A stretch of DNA of 64,000 nucleotides from Bin87 sp034421995 (GCA_034421995.1 DAOUJY010000154.1:13735-77734), one strand, 5' to 3'. Positions 40,798 to 49,505 are shown, counted from the first letter of the stretch. The notes: generated by a model from the sequence alone, not told the origin. Program-made: numbers and translations.

Positions 40798-42237
40798 TTA
40801 CAGGATTTGTTTGATTCTGCGGCGGCCCTGCTCCAGAGTCAGTTGCTCGCGGATCTGTTCCCGGTAGCCGACGGAGTTGTAAGCGCAGAAGGGGATGGCG
40901 CGCCCGTCGGGAGTGAGAATGCCGACGCAGCACTTCATAACCTGCTTGACGTTGAAGGTCCAGGCATCCAGGAAATCCTTGATGGCGATTTGGAAGACGT
41001 GCTCCTTGAGGTGGTTCACCCCGTAGGGCAGGTCCAGGCCCGGGCCGCAGGCGCATTCGAACTGGCCGGCGGTCTTTTCGGTGCCAGCCACCGCGGACGC
41101 CGACCATAACCCTTCCAAGGCAGCCTGTATATCGGCTCCATCGGGCGGCTTGGGGAGGGCTCGATTGGTTATGTAGTCCAGGTATTGGTCAATATCCAAC
41201 AGGCGCGGCAGCGGAATAACCGTGTCTCCATCCACGAAGACGTAGGAATTGACCTGGCAGGTGGGAAAGCAGCAGGGCACTGGGACGAAATCTTCCAAGA
41301 CGAAACGGCCGGCGGTCTGGTCAACGATGCCATGGATAATGTCGGGGATGGTGACGCGGGTCATGGGGTCAAAGGGGATGTGCCGGCCCACGTGGGTGAC
41401 GGGTTGGAAAACCGCTCCGCGCACCGCCGGATTCTTCAGTCCGAACTCGACGATCTCGCCCACCTCGTCGGTGTTCACGTCGCGCTCGATGGCGGCGACC
41501 AGCACGGCGGTCATGCCGGCGTCGGCGAGGCGGTCCAGGGCGCGCATCTTGGTATCCAGCAGCGGCTCGCCGCGAATGGTCCGGTAGGTCTCTTCCCGCA
41601 GGCCGTCAAACTGGAAATAGACCACCGGGTCCAGGGCGGCCATTTGAGCGAGGAAGCGGTCGTCCCGGGCCAGGCGGACGCCGTTGGTGTTTATCATCAC
41701 CTGGCGGATGCCCCGGTCCTTGGCGGCCTGGATCATCTCCGGCAGCTGGGGATGGATGGTCGGCTCGCCGCCGCTGAACTGCACCACCTCGGGGTCGCCT
41801 TCAATCTCGATGAAGCGGTCCAACATGGATTCCACCTGCTCCAGGGTAAGGTTGTAACCCGCGCCGGCATCGGCGAAACAGACCGGGCAGTCCAGGTTGC
41901 AGGCGGTGTTGATCTCAATGAGGGCGAGGCAGATGTGCTGCTTGTGCTCCGGGCAGAGGCCGCAGTCCAGAGGGCATCCCTCCTTCACCTCGGTGCTGAA
42001 ATCCAGGGGAATGGTGCCGGGCTTGTTGAACCGTATGCTGCCGACGTACATCTCGGCGTCGGAGCTGATGATGGCCTCGAACCAGCCGTGTTCGGGGCAC
42101 CGTTTCCGCATATAGACCTTGTTGTCGCGGATGATTATCTGGGCGTCGATGACCGCCTTGCACTCGGGGCAGATGGAGCGGGTGAGTTCGTGAAATATGA
42201 AATCGGCGTCCTGTTTGACGCGGTTGGCAGCGGTCAA
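40798..42237 (-). CDS. Radical SAM protein of the tetraether-lipid-synthase (Tes)-like family
   Basis: The 479-residue protein carries the radical SAM triad in NTACNLDCPVCFADAG and a FSGGEPTIHPQLPEM motif. Outside the core are family-specific cysteines: CPECKAVIDA and KRCPEHG near the start, GCPLDCGLCPEHKQHIC before the core, FECACGPG and MKCCVGILTPDGRAIPFC near the end. This set is what I associate with Tes (MJ0619), which links archaeal lipid tails into membrane-spanning tetraethers; bacterial homologues have been described without firm product assignment. A TTG at 42237 behind AGGAG is the likely start. PlsY and a methyltransferase lie downstream on the same strand. The Tes identity is moderate; radical SAM is near certain. 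Confidence 0.75.
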   Translation of the reverse strand: MTAANRVKQDADFIFHELTRSICPECKAVIDAQIIIRDNKVYMRKRCPEHGWFEAIISSDAEMYVGSIRFNKPGTIPLDFSTEVKEGCPLDCGLCPEHKQHICLALIEINTACNLDCPVCFADAGAGYNLTLEQVESMLDRFIEIEGDPEVVQFSGGEPTIHPQLPEMIQAAKDRGIRQVMINTNGVRLARDDRFLAQMAALDPVVYFQFDGLREETYRTIRGEPLLDTKMRALDRLADAGMTAVLVAAIERDVNTDEVGEIVEFGLKNPAVRGAVFQPVTHVGRHIPFDPMTRVTIPDIIHGIVDQTAGRFVLEDFVPVPCCFPTCQVNSYVFVDGDTVIPLPRLLDIDQYLDYITNRALPKPPDGADIQAALEGLWSASAVAGTEKTAGQFECACGPGLDLPYGVNHLKEHVFQIAIKDFLDAWTFNVKQVMKCCVGILTPDGRAIPFCAYNSVGYREQIREQLTLEQGRRRIKQIL

Positions 42238-42260
42238 TTGGGATGCGCTCCTTGTAACAC

Positions 42261-42815
42261 TCAAATTTGGACGAAAGTGGTATCCCAAAGCGGTTCGGTA
42301 TGACCGTATTGATCTGTGTAGAGTTGGCTGCCAGCCACTACAGGCAGCACAATTCCAGTTTGCTCAGGCGGTCCTTTGGCTCGCAGGATCGTCCTCATCC
42401 AACTTGCTTGATGCGACGCTATTTTGACGTGGGATTTTCGGATGACGAAATCTGCCCGCACGAGGACATAAACGAGTATGGCATCAGATGCTCGACGACC
42501 GTAGAATCTGGCGCTACAACCCATAAGGTCAACGTACATACTACCAGAGATAACGCCACGTTCGACGGCATCATTCGTGATCACCGACATATCCCACGAC
42601 GAAAGCGGTTCGATGTGGCTTAAATCCAGCGCATTAGCAAACAACTCTGAACGGCGTTCGCAAAGCTCCCTCACACGGTCATATCGAACGTGGTCGGGGT
42701 CCATTATGCCGCCATACAACTGGTCATAAACGGGGCCAGCTGTTGCCAGGACTGCACGCAATTCGGCGAAGGTCATGGGCTCCGGCTGGTTGGCCGGGGA
42801 TGTTGAGGTGGTCAT
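42261..42815 (-). CDS. Hypothetical protein upstream of the Tes-like gene
   Basis: The 184-residue protein begins MTTSTSPANQPEPMTFAELR and has RELCERRSELFANALD, a mid-segment 'ERGVISGSMYVDLMGCSARFY', and the end HTEPLWDTTFVQI. I do not recognise a family, and base composition appears lower in GC than the surroundings. The stop is 23 bases from the Tes-like start on the same strand. Coding evidence is moderate. Confidence 0.5.
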   Translation of the reverse strand: MTTSTSPANQPEPMTFAELRAVLATAGPVYDQLYGGIMDPDHVRYDRVRELCERRSELFANALDLSHIEPLSSWDMSVITNDAVERGVISGSMYVDLMGCSARFYGRRASDAILVYVLVRADFVIRKSHVKIASHQASWMRTILRAKGPPEQTGIVLPVVAGSQLYTDQYGHTEPLWDTTFVQI

Positions 42816-42861
42816 GGCACTATGGCTCCGTGGGTATTGCGCTTTTACCGACAACATCGCG

Positions 42862-43215
42862 CTAGGCGACCGGAGTCGGCCGAGCACGCATGGTAAAGGT
42901 ATAAAACAGGTTGGCCCATTCATTCGTTGCTGTCAGCGAACAGACGATAAAGTTCACCTTGACCGGGGTAGGAATGGCATCAGCAATACGGAAGAAAGCG
43001 ACACCGTAGGGGGCCGGCAAGCGGTTAAGGTGAACGAGGCGACCAAAATCGCGGTCGCTTGATACGAGCAGGCGGCCGTTAGAAGTTGCCAGATTCAAGA
43101 TGTTACGGTCTGCTTCGCTGGGCATGATTTGAGCGATATGGAGCGCGTCATGGCCTTGTTCACGCAATGGGGCCAGCGCTTCAAGCGGCACATTTTCGTC
43201 AAGTAGAATTTGCAT
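42862..43215 (-). CDS. DUF5615 PIN-like toxin-type protein (module 2)
   Basis: The 117-residue protein begins MQILLDENVPLEALAPLREQ and has LLVSSDRDFGRLVHLN, the same acidic positions as module 1. It begins 4 bases after the DUF433 stop. The sequence is only loosely similar to module 1, so these are separate acquisitions and not a recent duplication. Confidence 0.85.
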   Translation of the reverse strand: MQILLDENVPLEALAPLREQGHDALHIAQIMPSEADRNILNLATSNGRLLVSSDRDFGRLVHLNRLPAPYGVAFFRIADAIPTPVKVNFIVCSLTATNEWANLFYTFTMRARPTPVA

Positions 43216-43219
43216 AACA

Positions 43220-43501
43220 CTACAATGAATGCCTGCTGGCGTCGCAATCGTCCGGCCCGAAAACCGTCTCTTCAAAATCGGCCCAAGTGGTGAAGGAAAG
43301 CGGCTTCCCGGTAGCGGCATATTCTTGGCACGCCCGTATGCTTTCGATAGTAAGGCGCGGATAGTTGGCGATGATGGCTTCGTTGGTAAAACCAGCGTTG
43401 ACCAAGCCCATCACCAACTCAACCGAGAGCCGAGTGCCTTTGACAGTAGGTTTGCCGCCCAGAACTTCGGGGTTCAGGACGATGATGCCGCTGGTGTCCA
43501 T
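43220..43501 (-). CDS. DUF433 antitoxin-like protein (module 2)
   Basis: The 93-residue protein has the DUF433 signature LNPEVLGGKPTVKGTRLSVE and VNAGFTNEAIIANYPRLTIE, a helix-turn-helix-like region. It is directly followed by the DUF5615 gene. GGAGG occurs just upstream of the ATG at 43501. The order DUF433 then DUF5615 is the same as in module 1. Confidence 0.87.
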   Translation of the reverse strand: MDTSGIIVLNPEVLGGKPTVKGTRLSVELVMGLVNAGFTNEAIIANYPRLTIESIRACQEYAATGKPLSFTTWADFEETVFGPDDCDASRHSL

Positions 43502-43547
43502 GCGACGCCTCCTCGCTGCGGCGGTGATTTAGTTGACTACCATGGTA

Positions 43548-44105
43548 TCAGGTTTGTTGGGTCAAGGATTGTATCCGTGCAAATCCCGTAGCCAACGTTC
43601 CGCCATAAGGGCTTATCCAATTAGGCGGATTAGCAGGATTTACCGTAACCCAAGCAGTATCACTTCCACTGGCACCACCATGCTGTGAGCTGATTACGCC
43701 GGCATCCCAGAGAGCCATTACATCGTCCTTTTCGATAACCCAGCAATGCGCGTCAAATGGACTGATTCCCAAGCATACGACAATGCTGTAATTCTGATCT
43801 CGCAATTGCTGGAATTTGTAGGAGCCATTCCTCCAAAGTGTTGAGCCTTTTATTTCAGTCCTCAATCCGGCGATAATCCTGTCAGCATCGCTGTCTGGTG
43901 AGCGTACAACATCCAATCCTTTCGCAGCACACCACCCTGCCACAAGAGCTTCGAATACCGCGCCAGCACTCCGCGACGGCAACGCTTTAATCCACCCAAA
44001 GGGGCTATGTGCCCAATCTGTCGTAGCGTTTCGATAATCTTGTTCAATGACTCCCGCGATTGTGGCGAGCCTCTGAACTTCTGGGTCAGTGATTCGGGTA
44101 GCCAT
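43548..44105 (-). CDS. Probable type II restriction endonuclease
   Basis: The 185-residue protein has a plausible PD-(D/E)XK site: Glu in AGAVFEALVAGW near 52, Asp in SDADRI near 75, and TEIKGSTLW near 86. 'YKFQQLRDQNYSIVVCLGISP' and AHCWVIEKDDV continue the fold. GGAGGG lies just before the ATG. The gene starts 9 bases after the DNA methyltransferase stop on the same strand, the usual layout of a restriction-modification pair. Recognition sequence unknown. Confidence 0.78.
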   Translation of the reverse strand: MATRITDPEVQRLATIAGVIEQDYRNATTDWAHSPFGWIKALPSRSAGAVFEALVAGWCAAKGLDVVRSPDSDADRIIAGLRTEIKGSTLWRNGSYKFQQLRDQNYSIVVCLGISPFDAHCWVIEKDDVMALWDAGVISSQHGGASGSDTAWVTVNPANPPNWISPYGGTLATGFARIQSLTQQT

Positions 44106-44114
44106 ATGTCCCTC

Positions 44115-44987
44115 CTACAAAAGCTTTGGTGATGTTTCTATCTCATGGTCTTGGTCTGCGTCATCACCCCCTTGCACTACGACGCCATGATGCGACAGCC
44201 GCTTCCGCATCACCCCCACCGCCTCCGGGTTGTTGTCTATCAGCGTGAACTCCCGCCCCTCTCTATACGCAGCCTCTCCCAACGTGCCGCTGCCGGCGAA
44301 GAAGTCCAGCAGGCGGTCGCCGGGGTTGGAGTGGACGCGGACGATGCGGCTGATGATGGCCAGGGGTTTCTGGGTGGAGTAGCCGGTCTTTTCTTTGCCG
44401 GTCACGATGGTGTGCCACCAGACGTCGGTGGGGGTTTTGCCGCGGGCGGCTTTTTCGGGGCCGACCAGGCCGGGGGCCATATAGGGGATGCGGTCCATGG
44501 CGTCATAGTTGAAGGTGTAGCTGTTGGGGTCTTTGGCGTACCAGAGGATGTTGTCGTGCTTGGCCGGCCAACGGGTTTTGGGACGGCCACCGTAGTCGTA
44601 GGCCCAGATGATTTCGTTGATGAAGGACTCCCGGCCAAAGATTTCGTCCAACATCACCTTGCAGTAGTGGACTTCCCGGTAATCGACGTGGAAGAAAAGG
44701 CTGCCATGGTCGTCCAGGACCCGGTATGCCTCCTCCGTGCGGGGGCGCAGGAAGCCGATGTAGTCGTCGAAGACATCGGCGTATTCGCTGGAACCCACGA
44801 CTTGGGTCTTGTAGCGTTTGCCCTGGAACCCGGTGCGGTCGCCGTCAGGGTCCGGCGTTACCTTGATGCGGGTGCGAGCTTGGGCCTTGCCGGTGTTGAA
44901 GGGCGGGTCAACGTATATCAGCTGGAACGCCGCGTCTGGCAGCGTGCGCAGGACATCCAGATTGTCGCCGAGTATAATTTCGCCCAT
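44115..44987 (-). CDS. DNA methyltransferase of a type II R-M system
   Basis: The 290-residue protein has motif IV YVDPPFNTGKAQ near residue 27 and motif I LDFFAGSGTLGEAA near 230, an order that fits the beta class of N6-adenine or N4-cytosine methyltransferases. EIILGDNLDVLRTL opens the protein and a motif with FFHVDYREVHYCK lies in between. It would protect host DNA against the nuclease encoded next to it. The start at 44987 is very near the divergent CaiB gene, leaving about 40 bases for both promoters. Confidence 0.92.
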   Translation of the reverse strand: MGEIILGDNLDVLRTLPDAAFQLIYVDPPFNTGKAQARTRIKVTPDPDGDRTGFQGKRYKTQVVGSSEYADVFDDYIGFLRPRTEEAYRVLDDHGSLFFHVDYREVHYCKVMLDEIFGRESFINEIIWAYDYGGRPKTRWPAKHDNILWYAKDPNSYTFNYDAMDRIPYMAPGLVGPEKAARGKTPTDVWWHTIVTGKEKTGYSTQKPLAIISRIVRVHSNPGDRLLDFFAGSGTLGEAAYREGREFTLIDNNPEAVGVMRKRLSHHGVVVQGGDDADQDHEIETSPKLL

Positions 44988-45028
44988 GGTGCGCCTCCAA
45001 CTGCGCGGGCATTATACAGGTGATTGAC

Positions 45029-46246
45029 ATGACACAAAGCAACCAACCGGCCGGCCCGCTGGCCGGCGTTAAAGTTCTCGACCTTACGCAGATCATGGCC
45101 GGGCCGATGTGCACCATGCTGCTGGCCGACATGGGCGCCAACGTCATCAAGATTGAGCGACCCGGCACCGGCGACGACACCCGGCGCATGGGCTCCCGCT
45201 TGACGGAAGACATTGCCGGCGGTTTTCTCGCCCTCAACCGCAACAAGCGGAGCATCGCCATGGATCTGAGGTCGGATGAGGGCAAGGCGATCTTCCGGCG
45301 CATGGCGGAGACCGCGGACATCGTGGTGGAAAACTTCCGTCCCGGCGTGATGGACCGGCTGGGGCTGGGTTACCAGGCACTGGCGGAGATCAATCCCCGC
45401 CTAATCTACGCCAGCATCTCCGGCTTCGGCGGCACCGGGCCTTATCGCAACCGGGGCGGGTTCGACCTGGTGGCCCAGGGGATGAGCGGCCTGATGTCCA
45501 TTACCGGCTTTCCCGGCGGGCCGCCGGCGAAGGTCGGCGTGCCCATCACCGACATCGGCGCGGGCAGCTTCACCGCCTTCGGCATCCTGGCGGCCTACAT
45601 CCATGCCCAAAAGACCGGCAAGGGCCAGCAGGTGGACGGCTCGCTGCTGGAGGCCGGAATCGCCTTCACAGTCTGGGAATCCTCCGAATATTTCGCCAAC
45701 GGGGAGATACCGGGTCCGCTGGGTTCGGCGCATCGGGTGAACGCCCCCTACCAGGCGCTGCGCACCAGCGACGGCTACATCAACATCGGGGCCGCCTCGC
45801 AACCGACGTGGGAGCAATTCTGCCGCGCCATCGGCCAGGAGGCGCTGATTGAGGACCCGCGCTACCTGGAACCCAACGACCGCAAGGCCCGGGAGGCCGA
45901 ACTGGCGGAGTTGCTGGAGGGCATTCTGGTCGAGCACACTACCGACTACTGGATGGAGCAGCTGGAGACGGCCGGCGTGGTGGCCGGGCCGATTTATGAT
46001 ATGGAGCAGGTGTATTCTGACGAGCAGGTGCTGGCCCGCGAGATGAAGGTAACGCTGCAAGACGACGAGCTGGGCGAATTGCAGAATATAGGAGTGCCCG
46101 TGAAACTATCGGAAACACCGGGCAGCATACGGAGCCGCGGCCCGGCGTTGGGACAGCACAGCCGGGAGATACTGCGGGAGCATGGGTACACGGAGGCGGA
46201 GGTTGAAGGGCTGGTTGCGGCTAAAGTGGTAGTTGAAAAAATTTAG
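45029..46246 (+). CDS. CaiB/BaiF-family CoA-transferase
   Basis: This class III CoA-transferase moves CoA between carboxylic acids. The ~405-residue protein has GVKVLDLTQIMAGPM, MGANVIKIERPGTGDD, LNRNKRSIAMDLRSDEG, the catalytic Asp in GGFDLVAQGMSGLM near 155, and TDIGAGSFTAFGILAAY. An ATG at 45029 behind AGGTGA is preferred to the GTG at 45020. Such enzymes are common in degradation of carnitine-like, oxalate, bile acid or aromatic substrates; this substrate is unknown. The next gene's open frame overlaps its end. Confidence 0.92.
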   Translation: MTQSNQPAGPLAGVKVLDLTQIMAGPMCTMLLADMGANVIKIERPGTGDDTRRMGSRLTEDIAGGFLALNRNKRSIAMDLRSDEGKAIFRRMAETADIVVENFRPGVMDRLGLGYQALAEINPRLIYASISGFGGTGPYRNRGGFDLVAQGMSGLMSITGFPGGPPAKVGVPITDIGAGSFTAFGILAAYIHAQKTGKGQQVDGSLLEAGIAFTVWESSEYFANGEIPGPLGSAHRVNAPYQALRTSDGYINIGAASQPTWEQFCRAIGQEALIEDPRYLEPNDRKAREAELAELLEGILVEHTTDYWMEQLETAGVVAGPIYDMEQVYSDEQVLAREMKVTLQDDELGELQNIGVPVKLSETPGSIRSRGPALGQHSREILREHGYTEAEVEGLVAAKVVVEKI

Positions 46247-46274
46247 CCAAAAGCATATCATTCAGTCAGTTCAA

Positions 46275-46586
46275 ATGGCCTCAGAAACGCCGGAAGTGAA
46301 TGGCGCTATGCAGTCCAAATGGATCACAAAATCATTGGTAGCACTTAAAGAGGCTATACTGTTGGCCTTATTGGCGCTGGTGATAGACACAATGCTTGCC
46401 GGAATATTCGCGTTGGCTATTTACAATGTTCCAGATGTCGTATGGAATTTGCAAGGCGCGAAGCAGGTTGTATTTGTGTTCGTAATCGTGATGGCCCCAA
46501 TGTTCGCGTTGGCTCGCGTAATGGAGTGGTGGATTAACCTGTATCGTAAATTTAGCACTCTATTTCCTGAATATGGCGGTCAATGA
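46275..46586 (+). CDS. Small two-helix membrane protein
   Basis: The 103-residue product (start ATG 46275) has two strong hydrophobic segments near 18-45 and 58-82. The frame is open from 46233, overlapping the CaiB stop. The last codons overlap the start of another tiny membrane gene (46583). No family is recognised. Composition is AT-richer than the flanking genes. Confidence 0.55.
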   Translation: MASETPEVNGAMQSKWITKSLVALKEAILLALLALVIDTMLAGIFALAIYNVPDVVWNLQGAKQVVFVFVIVMAPMFALARVMEWWINLYRKFSTLFPEYGGQ

Positions 46587-46729
46587 TGAAGCGTGTCCAT
46601 TCCAACAAGATTGGCCCTCGCGCTCGAGATCTCGGGCTGTATCTGTTCGTCTTAGGCCTGCCCGTACTGGTCATGCTGTTGGGGTTCGTCTTTGGGTGGT
46701 GGGAAACGCTGGCAAGATCAGCCGGTTAG
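46583..46729 (+). CDS. 48-residue membrane peptide
   Basis: ATG at 46583 overlaps the TGA of the preceding gene. The product is MMKRVHSNKIGPRARD plus one hydrophobic helix LYLFVLGLPVLVMLLGFVFG and the tail WWETLARSAG, ending in TAG at 46727-46729. Positive-inside charge and tight coupling favour a real gene. Function unknown. Confidence 0.5.
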   Translation: MMKRVHSNKIGPRARDLGLYLFVLGLPVLVMLLGFVFGWWETLARSAG

Positions 46730-46814
46730 GAACACTGCCGGGCCGGGATGGCTACTGCGGGCCGCGTAGGCCAGGCCCATAGTGGTGGAACCCATCAGAT
46801 GAGCGCGGGGCTGT

Positions 46815-48218
46815 TCAGTCATCTCCTCCGGCGGGGTTGGCAGCTGCCACCGGGCGGGCGGTGCCCCGGAAGTAGATGTCGCGCCAGAAGCCGCTGGCGA
46901 TCACGGTGCCAACCACCACCAGGGTGAACGCCGCGCCGGCCACCGCCATGACGTTGCCGGCGGACCAGAAGTCGGCCAGGCGTCCGTACAGCAGGTTGGC
47001 GAAGGCCATGCTCCCGCCGATGTGCATAGAGTAGGCCGACGAGACCCGGCCCCGGATCTCGTCCGGCACCACCGACTGGATTATGGTGTGGGTGATGGTC
47101 ATGAAGCCAGAGGTGCCCAGGCCCATCATCACCGCCGCGATGACTGATATGCCGGTCTGGGACGACAAGCCCATCCCAATGGGCGTCAGGCTGCTGGTGA
47201 AACCCAGCAGCAGGAAGATGCGGCCCCGGGTCAGGTGGTTGACGATGCCGCCCACGAACAGCGAGGAGAACAGGGCGCCAATGCCCAGGGCGGCCATCAG
47301 CGCGTACACGTCGTTCTCGTTGAAGGTGATGCCGTCGGGCGACAGTTTCTCCAGCGCCAGGGGCGGCAGCATGGACTCGAAGGACATCACCAGCACGCAG
47401 TGGGCCAGGGCGATCATCAGGATGCCGAAGACCAGGGGCGTGCTGTAGATGTAGGAGAATCCAGCGGCGGCGTTGGCCCAGAAGCTGCGGCGACGGTCGA
47501 TGACGCCCGTGGACACCATCCGGATGTTCAGCGCGGACGCCAGGGCCACCAGGTAGAAGGCGGCGCAGGCCCAGAACACGATGGCGGACGAGCCCAGGGT
47601 AAGCGCCAGGTTTTGCAGGGAGAAGGAAAACCCGCCGCCTCCGAAGATGGCGCTGCTGCCAATCGTGACCGAGATCGCCAGCAGGATGGCCGGCCCCACG
47701 GCGCGGGAGCCCTGCTGCATCGCCTGGTTCAGGGCGACGGCGTTGGGCAGACGCTCCCGGTCCACCAGGTTGGGCGTCAGCGACTGGGCGGCGGTCATCT
47801 GGGTGGAGCGCAGCGTGCCGTTTATCACCGCCAGCAGCACCACGTACCACGGATTGCTGACGCCGGTCATCACCAAGAGAGCCATGACGGACGCCTGGAC
47901 AATCTGGAGCACATACACCCGCTGCAACAGGGTTTTGCGGGTCATCTTGTCGGCCAGATAGCCGATGAACGGGGTGGCGAAGAAGCGCGGCGACATGGCC
48001 GCGAAGGTAATCAGGCCGACCCACAGGCCCTGGGTGCCCTGCAACTCGGGGATGTTGTACACCCACGCGCCGCGAGCGACAATCAGCGCCCACGCGCCGC
48101 TGCTGCTGCACAGGGTGGAAAGGGCCAGGAAGCGGAAATCTCGAAACACCAGCGCCGCAAGGAACCGATGCGCCCGCTGCGCGAAAAAGTTGCGTTGCGG
48201 TACGGGAGTTGTGGCCAT
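46815..48218 (-). CDS. MFS transporter
   Basis: The 467-residue protein has about twelve hydrophobic helices in two sets of six, typical of the major facilitator superfamily. The loop after helix 2 reads GYLADKMTRKTLLQ, a variant of the MFS motif G-x-L-x-D-x-x-x-R. The subgroup resembles enterobactin exporter/DHA3-type proteins. Substrate unknown. It converges with the 46583 gene and faces the upstream repeat region at 48219-48376. Confidence 0.9.
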   Translation of the reverse strand: MATTPVPQRNFFAQRAHRFLAALVFRDFRFLALSTLCSSSGAWALIVARGAWVYNIPELQGTQGLWVGLITFAAMSPRFFATPFIGYLADKMTRKTLLQRVYVLQIVQASVMALLVMTGVSNPWYVVLLAVINGTLRSTQMTAAQSLTPNLVDRERLPNAVALNQAMQQGSRAVGPAILLAISVTIGSSAIFGGGGFSFSLQNLALTLGSSAIVFWACAAFYLVALASALNIRMVSTGVIDRRRSFWANAAAGFSYIYSTPLVFGILMIALAHCVLVMSFESMLPPLALEKLSPDGITFNENDVYALMAALGIGALFSSLFVGGIVNHLTRGRIFLLLGFTSSLTPIGMGLSSQTGISVIAAVMMGLGTSGFMTITHTIIQSVVPDEIRGRVSSAYSMHIGGSMAFANLLYGRLADFWSAGNVMAVAGAAFTLVVVGTVIASGFWRDIYFRGTARPVAAANPAGGDD

Positions 48219-48323
48219 ATCGAGTTTCCTGTTGCCTGCGGTTTATGCGGCGATCATTGGCGCATTGTAACGCAATATTCCATATGGTTGAGGCCGGCAG
48301 GCGTAGGGGCGAGGCCGGGAACC

Positions 48324-48351
48324 GTAGGGGCGAATGATTATTCGCCCCTAC
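48324..48351. repeat. Family C palindrome (copy 1)
   Basis: GTAGGGGCGAATGAT/TATTCGCCCCTAC, nearly perfect. A half copy (CGTAGGGGCGAGG) precedes it at 48302. Confidence 0.85.
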
Positions 48352-48376
48352 ACCCATGCGGATGCAACCCTACGGA

Positions 48377-49348
48377 TCAGTTGGGCACCCACACCATTGC
48401 GCCCACTTCGGTGAACTCGCGGTTTACCTTGCTCCACGAGTCGCCGGCGTCGCTGGTGGAATACAGTTCGCCCATGAGGCTGGAAGCCAGGACGAAATCG
48501 GGGTCAGCCGGATGGGTGGCAAAGGCCCAGATGTTGGAGTTGGGTTCCACGGGCAGGGGCCGCCGCTCCCAGGATTGGCCGCCGTCGCTGGAGCGGTGGA
48601 TGGCTCCCGCGCCGCCGATGGCCGTGTCGCCCACGGCGGAGAAGAGCACGTTGGGATTGTCGGTCTTGACGGCGATGCCCCGGCTGTAGGGCAGGACGAA
48701 TTTGTCGGTCGTTACGATGGACTGCCAGCTTTCGCCCATGTCCGTGGTGGCGTAGATCTCCCGGGGAGTGCTGGCGATGACCCGATTCGGCTCACCGGGG
48801 CTGATGGTCATGCCGTGGATGTCCGGGTGGACGCCGCCCTCAACGTGGGTCCAGGTGTCGCCGCCGTCCAGGCTGCGGTACACGCCGTCCACCTCAACGC
48901 CGGCCCATACCGTGCGGTGGTCCTTGGGGTCCACCATCAGCATGGTCACCATGGGCGGCCCGATGTGGCATTCCTGGGCCATCTGGACGGACAGCTTGGT
49001 CCAACTGTCGCCGCCGTCGCGGGAGCGGAACAGCGCCGCCGGCTTGATGCCCACGAAGATGGTGTCCGTGTCCTGCGGGTCGATGGCGATGGACCAGATG
49101 GGTACGCCGTCCATGGGCGACCACAGTTTCTCCCAGGAGGCACCTTTGTCCTCGCTGCGATAGATGCCGTTGTCGGCGCCGGCCAGGATGCGGCTGGGGT
49201 TGTCGGGGTACACCGCCATCGCCCGGACCTGGCTGCCCAATGGGAAGGGGTCTCGGATACGGGTCCAGTTCTCGCCCCCGTCGGGGCTGTGCCAAACGCC
49301 GCCGCCGAAACCGGTGGCGCCCACGCAGATGCTGTAGTTCTTGCTCAT
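48377..49348 (-). CDS. Asp-box (BNR) beta-propeller protein
   Basis: The 323-residue protein has seven Asp-box motifs S/T-x-D-x-G-x-x-W: SPDGGENW, SEDKGASW, SRDGGDSW, SLDGGDTW, TTDMGESW, SSDGGQSW and TSDAGDSW. These mark the sialidase/sortilin-type propeller. There is no signal peptide, so it is either cytosolic or a fold-only protein. No catalytic sialidase residues are obvious. The gene is followed on the same side by a different propeller gene (49506-50528). Confidence 0.88.
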   Translation of the reverse strand: MSKNYSICVGATGFGGGVWHSPDGGENWTRIRDPFPLGSQVRAMAVYPDNPSRILAGADNGIYRSEDKGASWEKLWSPMDGVPIWSIAIDPQDTDTIFVGIKPAALFRSRDGGDSWTKLSVQMAQECHIGPPMVTMLMVDPKDHRTVWAGVEVDGVYRSLDGGDTWTHVEGGVHPDIHGMTISPGEPNRVIASTPREIYATTDMGESWQSIVTTDKFVLPYSRGIAVKTDNPNVLFSAVGDTAIGGAGAIHRSSDGGQSWERRPLPVEPNSNIWAFATHPADPDFVLASSLMGELYSTSDAGDSWSKVNREFTEVGAMVWVPN

Positions 49349-49390
49349 GGTGATTACCTCCTAGTCAGGCCCGTCATATTCGTCAGGCTC

Positions 49391-49483
49391 GTCATACCGG
49401 CGAAAGCCGGTATCCAGAAATCTTCGCCCTGTTGACGTTGGCCAATTCGTAGAGTTCTGGATTCCTGCTTTCGCAGGAATGAC
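49391..49483. repeat. Family D inverted repeat (copy 2)
   Basis: Arms GTCATACCGGCGAAAGCCGG and ATTCCTGCTTTCGCAGGAAT plus GAC are partly complementary. The layout matches 31940-32040. Confidence 0.7.
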
Positions 49484-49505
49484 GGTTGCCTGGACCGCCG
49501 GGATA

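Noticed and set aside
43621..43650. Repeat-like GGATTAGCAGGATTTACCG within the restriction endonuclease gene.
   Set aside because: It is inside a well-supported coding region and too short to separate from chance or a partial insertion.
47235..48689. A 484-residue frame antisense to the MFS transporter.
   Set aside because: No recognisable domain, low-complexity His/Gly/Arg composition, and a strong real gene opposite.
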